DNA of 62,399 bases, taken from contig NZ_WRPR01000051.1 of NCBI RefSeq assembly GCF_010367455.1, positions 1 through 62,399 on the forward strand, read 5' to 3'. A program made the translations under genes and the position numbers. The DNA is from Candidatus Laterigemmans baculatus (GTDB lineage: Bacteria > Planctomycetota > Planctomycetia > Pirellulales > Pirellulaceae). This document shows, one piece after another, positions 55,447 through 62,399 of the stretch. Numbering within the stretch: the stretch's first letter is position 1; each line of letters begins with the position of its first letter. The notes under the pieces were generated by a model. That model did not search any database, was not told where the DNA came from, and saw only the letters and a program-made list of their open reading frames with translations.

Positions 55447-56493
55447 ATGCGCATTGGGTTTGTGGTCAATGAACCGGAGACGGAACATCCTCGATACACG
55501 ACCACCGAATTGGCCATTACGGCGGGTCACCTGGGGCACGAGCCTTGGATCCTCGGCGTCGCCGATTTCATCTACGCCAGCGACGGAAAAGTCTACGGTT
55601 TAGCGAGGAAGATCCCCCGCGAGGCCTGCGAGTCGGGTGACGCGCTAGTGGAGGTTCTGCGAGACCCGAATCTGCAGCCAACGAAGATCGCGATCTCCGA
55701 CCTCGACGTGTTGATGCTTCGCAACGATCCTTCGCCTGACAAAAAAGAGCGTCCTTGGGCGCAGACGCCAGGCATCATGTTTGGGCATCTCGCCGTTCAA
55801 CAGGGAGTCCTGGTTCTGAATGACCCGACGCATCTCGCGACGGCCCTCAACAAGACATACTTCCAACACTTCCCCGAGCAGGTGCGTCCCGAAACGTGCA
55901 TCAGTCGCGATGCCGGAGAAATCAAACGGTTTGCCGACTCCCATGGCGGCAAGATTGTGATCAAACCACTCGATGGCAGTGGCGGCGAGAGCGTGTTCTT
56001 GTTGCGCAGCGATGATCCGGCGAACAGCAATCAAATGATCGAAGCGGTCATCCGCGATGGCTACTGCATCGCCCAGGCCTATCTGCCCGCGGCCAAAGAT
56101 GGCGACGTGCGGCTATTCGTGATGAATGGGCAACCGCTGCAGCACGACGGAATCTACGCCGCTTTTCGCAGGGTCAACAAGTCGGGTGACATGCGGAGCA
56201 ACATGCACACCGGAGGCGTTAGTGAACCGGTGGAGGTCGATGAAACAATGCTTCGCCTGGTGGAATTGGTGCGTCCCAAGCTTGTCGCCGACGGAATGTT
56301 CCTTGCCGGACTCGACATCGTCGACGACAAATTGATGGAGATCAACGTTTTCAGCCCTGGAGGCTTTTGGAGCCTCCGCGATCTCACCGGAGTGAACTTC
56401 GCCGAAGTGGTGATGCAAGACATCGCCAGAAAGCTGCGCTACAAGCAGCACTACGGGTCGGCAATCTCTAATGCTCAGCTCGCTACGATGTAG
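55447..56493 (+). CDS. Glutathione-synthetase-like ATP-grasp ligase
   Basis: This 348-residue protein resembles GshB. An N-terminal domain, MRIGFVVNEPETEHPRYTTTELAITAGHLGH, precedes the ATP-grasp fold: VVIKPLDGSGGESVFLLR (phosphate/ATP-binding), DGDVRLFVMNG (Asp/Arg, metal and substrate) and DIVDDKLMEINVFSPGGF (E-x-N Mg site). It would ligate a carboxylate to an amine using ATP; whether it makes glutathione is doubtful because no gshA is seen. The start at 55447 matches the family start; an ATG-led frame from 55405 adds 14 residues. It faces the QEGLA gene, whose stop is 45 bp away. This pairing is a recurring one in bacteria. Confidence 0.85.
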   Translation: MRIGFVVNEPETEHPRYTTTELAITAGHLGHEPWILGVADFIYASDGKVYGLARKIPREACESGDALVEVLRDPNLQPTKIAISDLDVLMLRNDPSPDKKERPWAQTPGIMFGHLAVQQGVLVLNDPTHLATALNKTYFQHFPEQVRPETCISRDAGEIKRFADSHGGKIVIKPLDGSGGESVFLLRSDDPANSNQMIEAVIRDGYCIAQAYLPAAKDGDVRLFVMNGQPLQHDGIYAAFRRVNKSGDMRSNMHTGGVSEPVEVDETMLRLVELVRPKLVADGMFLAGLDIVDDKLMEINVFSPGGFWSLRDLTGVNFAEVVMQDIARKLRYKQHYGSAISNAQLATM

Positions 56494-56505
56494 GCCTCTC
56501 ACGCC

Positions 56506-56556
56506 TACTCCTCGACGAGTTCTACTCCTCAACGAGTTCTACTCCTCGACAAGTTC
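56506..56556. repeat. Three 17-bp repeats across the 3' end of the QEGLA gene
   Basis: Units of TACTCCTCGACGAGTTC at 56506, 56523 and 56540. The third unit overlaps the QEGLA coding end (ELVEE then stop at 56539); the other two lie past its stop. The array sits between the two convergent genes. Confidence 0.88.
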
Positions 56557-58473
56557 ACGGGCCGACATCGTGTGGCATCGTTCGAGCTTGTTGCGGTAAC
56601 TGGCGTCGTTGAAATGGCGAGGCAGCAAGGCGGCTGGCACCACGATCTCCCGTCGCCTTAGTTCACGGATCGAGGGCAGATCTTCCAGAGCGATCTTGCC
56701 GACCCACATCAAGGCGAATTCGGCTGCGTTATTGAGTCGGGGCAGCAGATCGATCACCCCCTGCAGATAGACCAGATCTTTGGGGAACCCACCGCCCCGA
56801 AACGTCCTCACCGTGATCGAGAATGCCTTTTCGGGATCGATCGAATGCTCTTGATGCAGCAACCGGAAAACGTCCACGAAGCTTGCTCGATCCAACATCG
56901 CATCGGCGGCGATCACGCGGAGGGCCAACGTCCGCATCCTTTCAGAGCTCAGACCGCCGACCAAGAATTCCGACAGAACCGCCAACCCTTCCTGCAAGAC
57001 CTCATACCCGGCTAGGCCCGTTGCCATCTGTCGAAACGGTTGCTGCCGGCCGTTAAAGTGGGTCAGCAGATGCGTACCGATCTCGTGCTGCAGCAGCGCG
57101 CGGACGCGAGACTCGGGAATTCGCAGTTGGATTGGAACCAAGAGTCGATTGCGAGAGACCATCAGCCCTTCGCCGATGTCATCGCGCAGCTCGACCGTCG
57201 CATCGAAGCGGGGATTCTGCTGGCGGTAGTATTCGATTTCGGCCAAAGCGATTTTGCGGAACTCCGGCCCGCTGATCATCACCGGCGACTTGCGTGTCGC
57301 GGGATCCCGTTTCGCATCTCGCTCGGCGAGCGCCGCCAGGATTTCCTTGGCCGACTGGAGCAGCTCTGGAGAAACTTCCCCAAAGAGTTGCATCGCCGGG
57401 TATCGGAATCCAGGCAGGCCGCGTTTCTGCAGCGTCGTCAACTCCAGATCCATCTCGTCCCGCTTCGCCCGCAGCAACGATTGCAGTGTCGGGTCCGATA
57501 CCTCTTCGAGCCGAATGTTGAATAGCCGCCGCTTTTGAAGATCAACATCAAAGGGCAGGGGACGATAAAAAAGCGTCGGGGCTCGCTCGAAGTGGCTGCT
57601 GCGAAATCTGCTCCAGGCGTCTTCGGTGTTTGTCGGCGTCAGCAGCAACAGGAAGTCGTAGGCTTCGGCAACCTCGCTCAGCAACCGGTCGACTTCCCCC
57701 GCTTCATCCTCCATCGTGCTCACACCGAGCGCTTCAAAGTGCACCGGCGGATACGAAGTCGAAGAGCCAGCAAATGCGGCGAACGACCGCCGCAGCGCTC
57801 CGGTCAACTGGGCGCGGAGCAGGGCGAAGGTCTGCGGAAACTCCAACTCCTGCTCTGAATCGTAGTAGACCGGCAGAACCTCGAGCCCCAGATGAAAACA
57901 TCCCGGATGCGGCTGTTCGGGTGGCTGCAGCAGCGGAGGCAGGCCGGGAGGAGCGGGCACGGCCCCTTCGACGATCTCCACTTCCGCCTGCTGGCCGGCG
58001 ATCGTGACCTCCCGCAGCGCCTCGGCCAGCGCTTCGACCGTCGTGGTCAGCCGGCCGTCCGGAGCGACGATTCGAAAGTGCGGCCGCAGCGCCTCGTGGG
58101 CCAGCTCCGTGGGCCGAGCTGGCTCAGCCGCCGCCCAGACTTCCAGGATCAGCACGCCGTCAAATTCCTGAACCAGCGACTCGACTAGACGACGACACAG
58201 GTAATCGAGACTGGCAAAGAATTCCGGCGAAGCCGCTCCGCGAATATAGGCTGCCTCCGACGTGATCAGCTCCGCCGTCATCGCGTCCTGCGGGCCGGGC
58301 CCGCTCCGCGCGACACAGCAAAACGGCAGCTGACGGTCGATGTGCAAGCGTCCGCCGGAAGGCAGATCCACCGCGGCTCGCGAATTGACCGCCAGCGCCT
58401 CGGCCACGGCATCCGCCGCGGCGAGCACCGCCGGGTCGATGGTTCCATGCGGTCCAGGCATCGGCTCGGTCAA
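56539..58473 (-). CDS. QEGLA-motif (DUF1704) metallopeptidase-like protein
   Basis: This 644-residue protein carries the QEGLA motif in YEVLQEGLAVLSEFL and, before it, LQHEIGTHLLTHFNG (near residue 459), an HExxH-like zinc motif (HEIGTH). The bacterial family is usually annotated as flavohemoglobin-expression-modulating. It is homologous to the eukaryotic MATCAP tubulin tyrosine carboxypeptidases, so carboxypeptidase activity is plausible. The first 250 residues are an extra domain of unknown role (SAAVDLPSGGRLHIDRQLPF). Its GTG/ATG region overlaps the MBL gene by 4 nt. It is convergent with the ATP-grasp ligase gene, a probable functional partner. Confidence 0.87.
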   Translation of the reverse strand: MTEPMPGPHGTIDPAVLAAADAVAEALAVNSRAAVDLPSGGRLHIDRQLPFCCVARSGPGPQDAMTAELITSEAAYIRGAASPEFFASLDYLCRRLVESLVQEFDGVLILEVWAAAEPARPTELAHEALRPHFRIVAPDGRLTTTVEALAEALREVTIAGQQAEVEIVEGAVPAPPGLPPLLQPPEQPHPGCFHLGLEVLPVYYDSEQELEFPQTFALLRAQLTGALRRSFAAFAGSSTSYPPVHFEALGVSTMEDEAGEVDRLLSEVAEAYDFLLLLTPTNTEDAWSRFRSSHFERAPTLFYRPLPFDVDLQKRRLFNIRLEEVSDPTLQSLLRAKRDEMDLELTTLQKRGLPGFRYPAMQLFGEVSPELLQSAKEILAALAERDAKRDPATRKSPVMISGPEFRKIALAEIEYYRQQNPRFDATVELRDDIGEGLMVSRNRLLVPIQLRIPESRVRALLQHEIGTHLLTHFNGRQQPFRQMATGLAGYEVLQEGLAVLSEFLVGGLSSERMRTLALRVIAADAMLDRASFVDVFRLLHQEHSIDPEKAFSITVRTFRGGGFPKDLVYLQGVIDLLPRLNNAAEFALMWVGKIALEDLPSIRELRRREIVVPAALLPRHFNDASYRNKLERCHTMSARELVEE

Positions 58474-59270
58474 AGGCTCAGTCTCATTCCGTCGTAGGCG
58501 AGTTCGATCGTATCGGGGAGCAGCTTGTTGGTCGCCCGGTACTCCAGCTCGTGCGAGGTGTGAGTCAACAGCGTCCGCTTCGGACGGACCCGTTCGGCGA
58601 TCGCCACCGCCTCTTGCAGTCCAAAATGCGTCGGATGGGGTGCCATCCGCAGGGCGTCGATGATCAACACGTCCAACCCCTCGAGCAGCGACAAACTCTC
58701 CTCGGGAATCGCATTCGTGTCGGTACAGTAGGCGATGTCGCCGAAGCGGAAGCCGAGGACGCGGAACCGCGGACCGTGCTCCAGACGGATTGGAATCACC
58801 GGAGCCCCGAGGACGCTGAACGGCTCGGTCGTGATCCGCTCAAACACCAGCCGCGGCGTGGCCCCCGGGTGCGTCGCTGGTAGATTCGAGAAGGCGTAGT
58901 CGAAGGAATGCCGAATCCGCTGCTCCACCTTCTCTTCGCAGTACAGTGGCACGGGCGCGTCGAGATAGAACGGAAACAGTCGCAGGTCGTCCAGCCCGAA
59001 CAGGTGATCGGCGTGCTCGTGGGTGAACAGCACGGCGTGAATCAGCCCGATCCCTTCGCGGAGCAACTGCGTGCGGAGGTCCGGAGGCGTGTCGACCAGC
59101 AAATTACCTTTGGGTAATCCCAGCACGATCGAACAACGCGTGCGGTGATTTCGCGGGTCGTCGCTGGTGCACACGTCACACCCGCAGCCAAGCGCCGGAA
59201 CGCCGACCGAAGTGCCGGTCCCAAGGAAAATCAGTTCGCCGCTAATATCGGTGGTGTGAACTTGGCGCAT
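58470..59270 (-). CDS. MBL-fold metallo-hydrolase (PhnP-like)
   Basis: This 266-residue protein has the metallo-beta-lactamase fold. LIFLGTGTSVGVPALGCGCDVCTS begins the fold and includes a Cys-x-Cys-x2-Cys cluster as in PhnP. The metal motif is VLFTHEHADHLFGLDDLR (HxHxDH), and further histidines appear in ALRMAPHPTHFG and LLTHTSHE. PhnP is a cyclic phosphodiesterase; other members hydrolyse other phosphodiesters or act as tRNase-like enzymes. It is the first gene of a two-gene operon with the QEGLA protein, overlapping it by 4 nt. Confidence 0.9.
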   Translation of the reverse strand: MRQVHTTDISGELIFLGTGTSVGVPALGCGCDVCTSDDPRNHRTRCSIVLGLPKGNLLVDTPPDLRTQLLREGIGLIHAVLFTHEHADHLFGLDDLRLFPFYLDAPVPLYCEEKVEQRIRHSFDYAFSNLPATHPGATPRLVFERITTEPFSVLGAPVIPIRLEHGPRFRVLGFRFGDIAYCTDTNAIPEESLSLLEGLDVLIIDALRMAPHPTHFGLQEAVAIAERVRPKRTLLTHTSHELEYRATNKLLPDTIELAYDGMRLSL

Positions 59271-59351
59271 CGCATGCGTGGGGTCGCGGAGGATCGGCGG
59301 CAGGAAAGCGTCTCCATGAGCGTATCGACCGACAGCCCCCGGTCCAACGGG

Positions 59352-60383
59352 TCAGCGATGCACACTCCGGGCGATTCGGTCGAGATCCACCAGTTCCGCC
59401 GCGTCGCCCGCAGCCTCAACGCGATCGCAAATCAGGTCCAGCGTCCGAAATTCCGGGTCGACCACTCCGAGGCACGACGGGTGGGCGAGAAAATCGAAGA
59501 CTTTCTGCTCGCGAATCGCCCAGTCCACCGACCGCCCGACCGCTTCGAGGAACCATTCGAGTTGCCAGCGGCCGGTGCGAAACGCCCCGATGTCGCTGAT
59601 CGGACTCATCGGGATTTCTACCAAGCCGGTCTCGGGATAGACGAACGGCTGAGCCAACCGCTGCGCATCGACGATGCTCGCCAAGACTGCTTCCGATGGC
59701 TCTTGCCGTGGCTGCGTGTTGGCATGCGGCGGATACTGGCTGCTGACCCATGTGAAGCCGGCACCGAGCAACATTCGCTGCACGTCTTCTCGACCGGCCA
59801 GCCCATGGGCAAAACCGCCCGGCGTGCGAAAGCCGCAGTTGTCGATGCCCGCTCGCTGCTGCAGCGCCAACGTCGTGAGCCGGATGTTGTCGCGAATCAG
59901 TTCCTCCGCCGTGCGGCCGGCGATCAGCCACGGTGCCCGCTGAAACCGAAACTGAACCTCCTCTGGCTTTTGGGCCAGCACGTTCACATGGTCGTAGGTG
60001 TGATTGCCGACCGGGTGGCCTTCGCGAGCCAATTCCTTCAACCATCCCACGTCCGGCTGCTCCAGCACTCGGCCCACACAGAAATAGTGAATCCGTCCCC
60101 CCCGACGCTTCACCCTTCGCCCGGCTTCGACGGCATACCGCTTGGTGGCCGCATCGAGATTCCCCTTCTCATAATCCCAGTGGGTCATCTCCCAACGAGG
60201 AAAATTGCGGCTCATCTCCAGATCGAACGTGATCGAGATCCGTGCCTTGCCCCCATCCGCTGTCCCCTTGGCTGCCGCCAAGCGTTCGGCACCCAGTCCA
60301 CCCCATCCCGTCGCGGCACCGCACAGGGCCGCACCCCGCAGCCATGCTCGCCGCGAACAGCCCGAAGATTTCATCGCCATCAC
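59352..60383 (-). CDS. Tat-exported polysaccharide deacetylase
   Basis: This is a 343-residue protein. The leader MAMKSSGCSRRAWLRGAALC has the twin-arginine motif SRRAWLRG, so Tat export as a folded enzyme is likely. The NodB domain starts RISITFDLEMSRNFP, with an Asp at the metal site; the histidine motif is GHPVGNHTYDHVNV (HxxxH). A further segment is GFRTPGGF. It would remove acetyl groups from a polysaccharide; the substrate is unknown. Its start overlaps the isochorismatase-like gene by 4 nt, making it the third gene of the operon with the cytochrome protein. An 81-bp gap separates it from the MBL gene. Confidence 0.88.
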   Translation of the reverse strand: MMAMKSSGCSRRAWLRGAALCGAATGWGGLGAERLAAAKGTADGGKARISITFDLEMSRNFPRWEMTHWDYEKGNLDAATKRYAVEAGRRVKRRGGRIHYFCVGRVLEQPDVGWLKELAREGHPVGNHTYDHVNVLAQKPEEVQFRFQRAPWLIAGRTAEELIRDNIRLTTLALQQRAGIDNCGFRTPGGFAHGLAGREDVQRMLLGAGFTWVSSQYPPHANTQPRQEPSEAVLASIVDAQRLAQPFVYPETGLVEIPMSPISDIGAFRTGRWQLEWFLEAVGRSVDWAIREQKVFDFLAHPSCLGVVDPEFRTLDLICDRVEAAGDAAELVDLDRIARSVHR

Positions 60384-61480
60384 TGCTCCTCCGCTTTCTG
60401 CCGGACCCAGGAAACCTGAGTAATCAACTGATTCAGTGACGCGAAGGAGATTGCTGCGTTGACCGCAAACCGAGGTGATGTGTTGGCGGGGAAGGTTGCC
60501 AGCGACGCATCCCCCACGAGAAACACATTGAAATCCTTCGACAGATTCTCATAACCGGCGGTCGTCCGGCAGAAGCACATATCGGTTGCATAACCGGTGA
60601 GCAGGATGTGACGCACTCCCTGCTCGATGAGAAACTCTCGCAGCGGCGCGTAGCCCTCCCCATCATAAATCACAACATCCGTGGGATGGACGTCGATGTC
60701 CGTTGTCACCGGAATCGGCAGACTCCAAAAACCGTCATTGTTGTACTTCGCTCCGGCATCCAAGCCGGGAAACTGCCGAAAGTAGTCACCGACTGGATGG
60801 TCTTCGGAAAGCGTCAACTGCGAGGGCAAGGGCTCGCCGCGATAATCGAAGGCCGCCAGTTTTGCTTGCAGCTCCGCCGCTCCCTGCTTCCGTTCTTCCG
60901 CCGTTGGTTGATGTGTAAAGGACCGGTAGAGCTTGTGCCGAATGGGGTCTCGGCTCCCCGGCAAGCTGTACATCACCAGAGCAACGTCATCGCGAAGAGA
61001 ATTAATGAAGGGGCGAATGACGGTACGAGTGTGGCGAGCTGCGAGATGATTCTTCTCCACTGTGCAGAAGTCTGCGACTCCGGCCGGCTCCGGTGTGTTC
61101 CACCCTTGCCCGTCATCGATCCCCCAAGGATGGACCATAATCATCGCTGTTCGTGATGCTTTCAGGTGATTGGGCATCTCGATGATCCCTCGCGCGTTGT
61201 AGGAGAATCTCCACGCCCTCACCTCGAGATCAGCATCCTCGTCGACGACGATCGCCGGAGCCTCGAAGTGAGTCTGCTCGATGATCGGCTCGAAAAATTC
61301 TGGATAGTCGGCCAACAGCGGTTTGGGATTCTCGATCCGCCGCAACTGATTCTGATAGGTACGAGTCGCTTTTTGACCTTCCGCCTCGCTCCTCTCCTCC
61401 GCAGACGTGGGAGTGCGAACGGAGAGCATGAGGATCAGAACGCACGAACACTTTGCCACTCTCGCAATGGCACCGTTCAT
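60380..61480 (-). CDS. Secreted isochorismatase-like cysteine hydrolase
   Basis: This 366-residue protein has a hydrophobic leader (about 8-27, KCSCVLILMLSVRTPTSAEE). The C-terminal domain resembles the isochorismatase/nicotinamidase fold: AMIMVHPWGIDDGQGW (catalytic Asp area), and LLTGYATDMCFCRTTAGYENLSKDFNVFLVGDAS with the cysteine near GYATDMCF. A typical member has about 200 residues, so about 100 N-terminal and internal residues (FHQPTAEERK and similar) are additional. It overlaps the cytochrome-domain gene upstream and the deacetylase gene downstream by 4 nt each. The substrate is unknown. Confidence 0.82.
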   Translation of the reverse strand: MNGAIARVAKCSCVLILMLSVRTPTSAEERSEAEGQKATRTYQNQLRRIENPKPLLADYPEFFEPIIEQTHFEAPAIVVDEDADLEVRAWRFSYNARGIIEMPNHLKASRTAMIMVHPWGIDDGQGWNTPEPAGVADFCTVEKNHLAARHTRTVIRPFINSLRDDVALVMYSLPGSRDPIRHKLYRSFTHQPTAEERKQGAAELQAKLAAFDYRGEPLPSQLTLSEDHPVGDYFRQFPGLDAGAKYNNDGFWSLPIPVTTDIDVHPTDVVIYDGEGYAPLREFLIEQGVRHILLTGYATDMCFCRTTAGYENLSKDFNVFLVGDASLATFPANTSPRFAVNAAISFASLNQLITQVSWVRQKAEEQ

Positions 61481-62399
61481 CGTTGGCTCCCAGATTCGAG
61501 ATATGCGAATAAATCCCTTAACTCCTGAGGTGTCAGGAGCCGGTAGAGATCGGCCGGCATGAGTGAAATTGGTGATTCGCGGACCGACTCGATCTCAGCG
61601 GTCGGCACGACGATTGGATGGTTCTTTGCATCCCGCAGCGCCAAGGTGGCGTCGTCGCGAGTTGCCCCAATTCCGGTCAATACTCGGCCGTCGCGCGTCT
61701 GGACGATCAAGCTGATGTACCCCCTGCGGATCACGCTGCTCGGATCCACCAAACTGATCAGCATGAAATTCCGGTCGTGGCGATTCGCCGAAGTCAGATC
61801 GGGCCCGAGGCTTGCTCCTTCGCCGAACAGCTGATGGCAGACGGCACAATGCTGTTTGAACACTGCTCGACCCGCGTTGGCGTCACCGCTCGCGGCCCGC
61901 AGGTCATTGTTCAGCCGTCGCACTTCCGCCAATAACTCTTCATCCGTCGCAGCCTCGAGTTTTCCCCAGTGCTTGCTGACCAAGGCGTCCAGCTCAGGAT
62001 CCTCGAGCAACGCCACCCGGCGAACCTGCTCCAGTGGCGTCACAGCCGCGGGAATCTCACCTCGGTCGACAGCCGTGAGCCAATGGCGAGCGGAATCGAC
62101 TCGGCTGAGCAACACGTCACGAATCTCCGTCTGCAGCTGCGGAGGTGCCGCAGTCTGATGCAGTTTCAGCAGGCGGGCGGCGACCTCCGCTCGGTCGAAA
62201 CCCGCCAGCACTTGCAGAGCCGCACTCCGCACCTCCAGCGGCCCCGCCTCGGCGACGACCGCCAACAGTGGCTCCGCAAGAGCTCGAGCCCCAGCACCCG
62301 GCTCTTCACCAGCCCCCACTCCACGAGCCCCCACTCCACGAGCCCCCACTCCACGAGCCCCCACTTCACGAGCCCCCACTCCACCAGCCCCCACTCCAC
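61477..62399 (-). CDS. PVC-type cytochrome c domain protein, cut by the window edge
   Basis: This is the C-terminal part only (about 307 residues). A haem-binding CAVCH motif (CxxCH) follows GDANAGRAVFKQH, and the tail ISLMPADLYRLLTPQELRDLFAYLESGSQR matches the end of the large planctomycete membrane-bound dehydrogenase/PVC cytochrome proteins. The full gene, perhaps a 1000-residue protein with a WD40-like part, should extend to the right. A stretch of GVGAR repeats (minus strand, 62311-62399) runs off the edge; the proposed start near 62394 lies inside this repeat, so it is probably not a start. It overlaps the hydrolase gene by 4 nt and is the first gene of the operon. Confidence 0.87.
   Translation of the reverse strand, partial: GVGAGGVGAREVGARGVGARGVGARGVGAGEEPGAGARALAEPLLAVVAEAGPLEVRSAALQVLAGFDRAEVAARLLKLHQTAAPPQLQTEIRDVLLSRVDSARHWLTAVDRGEIPAAVTPLEQVRRVALLEDPELDALVSKHWGKLEAATDEELLAEVRRLNNDLRAASGDANAGRAVFKQHCAVCHQLFGEGASLGPDLTSANRHDRNFMLISLVDPSSVIRRGYISLIVQTRDGRVLTGIGATRDDATLALRDAKNHPIVVPTAEIESVRESPISLMPADLYRLLTPQELRDLFAYLESGSQR
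62311..62399 (-). repeat. In-frame 15-bp tandem repeat at the right edge
   Basis: AGCCCCCACTCCACG (plus strand) repeats about six times with single changes and continues past the window. Minus-strand reading gives GVGAR or EVGAR pentads inside the cytochrome-domain gene. Confidence 0.9.

Noticed and set aside
55447-56493. Firm assignment as gshB
   Set aside because: The fold matches, but no gshA is in view and the QEGLA pairing suggests another substrate.

Overview
The window is a high-GC bacterial chromosome segment that looks like a member of the Planctomycetes, probably Pirellulales-like. This rests on gene content and was not tested by a database search. The supporting features are a PVC-type CxxCH cytochrome domain at the right edge, a membrane Ser/Thr kinase, an FHA-GAF sensor histidine kinase, Gly/Pro-rich secreted proteins, a GldFG-like ABC system with a DUF4340 partner, a short PheT, and lipid A genes. 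No rRNA, tRNA, CRISPR array, prophage, transposase or plasmid replication gene was seen. The segment reads as ordinary chromosome carrying many small dispersed repeats.

Layout, left to right. 0.1-10 kb is mostly minus strand: a methyltransferase and a MESH1-like HD hydrolase (overlapping pair), an SDR on the plus strand, an EhpG/EhpF-like aldehyde dehydrogenase and adenylate-forming ligase pair (a possible carboxylate reductase), a secreted Gly-rich protein with a clear terminator, a membrane coiled-coil protein with a BRCT-like C-terminus, and an FHA-GAF histidine kinase. 10-16 kb is plus strand: an M28 peptidase with a PDZ domain, then ompH(skp)-lpxC-lpxA-Gfo/Idh/MocA, an outer-membrane biogenesis and lipid A block. 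16-25.6 kb holds an outer-membrane barrel protein, a family 4-like uracil-DNA glycosylase, der, a GT4 glycosyltransferase, a secreted amidohydrolase and a dCache Ser/Thr kinase. 25.7-33 kb is minus strand: pheT, pheS, typA, then a PIG-L deacetylase and an APC permease overlapping by 4 nt. 33-43 kb is plus strand: a YugP-like metalloprotease, a VTT membrane protein, a YjhG/YagF-type dehydratase, glpF-glpD-glpK and an HtrA-like protease. 43-49 kb holds uvrA (minus), a dGTPase-like HD protein and a YacL-like PIN/TRAM membrane protein. 49-55 kb is the ABC ATPase, the GldF-GldG fusion and the DUF4340 protein. 55-62.4 kb has a glutathione-synthetase-like ATP-grasp protein facing a QEGLA-motif (DUF1704) metallopeptidase cotranscribed with an MBL hydrolase, followed by a tight operon of a PVC cytochrome protein (cut by the window edge), a secreted isochorismatase-like hydrolase and a Tat-exported polysaccharide deacetylase.

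The most unusual property is the repeat landscape. At least four families of palindromic intergenic elements recur (called A-D below), one of them nested with a second palindrome. Short tandem repeats lie between genes, and several units are inserted in frame inside coding sequences (UDG, UvrA, the DUF4340 protein, the cytochrome protein). In two places a repeat array supplies the end of a gene: the dehydratase at 37136 and the QEGLA protein at 56539. The best leads for undescribed biology are the ATP-grasp/QEGLA pair, the BRCT-like membrane coiled-coil protein, the EhpF/EhpG-like pair with an SDR, and the repeat system.
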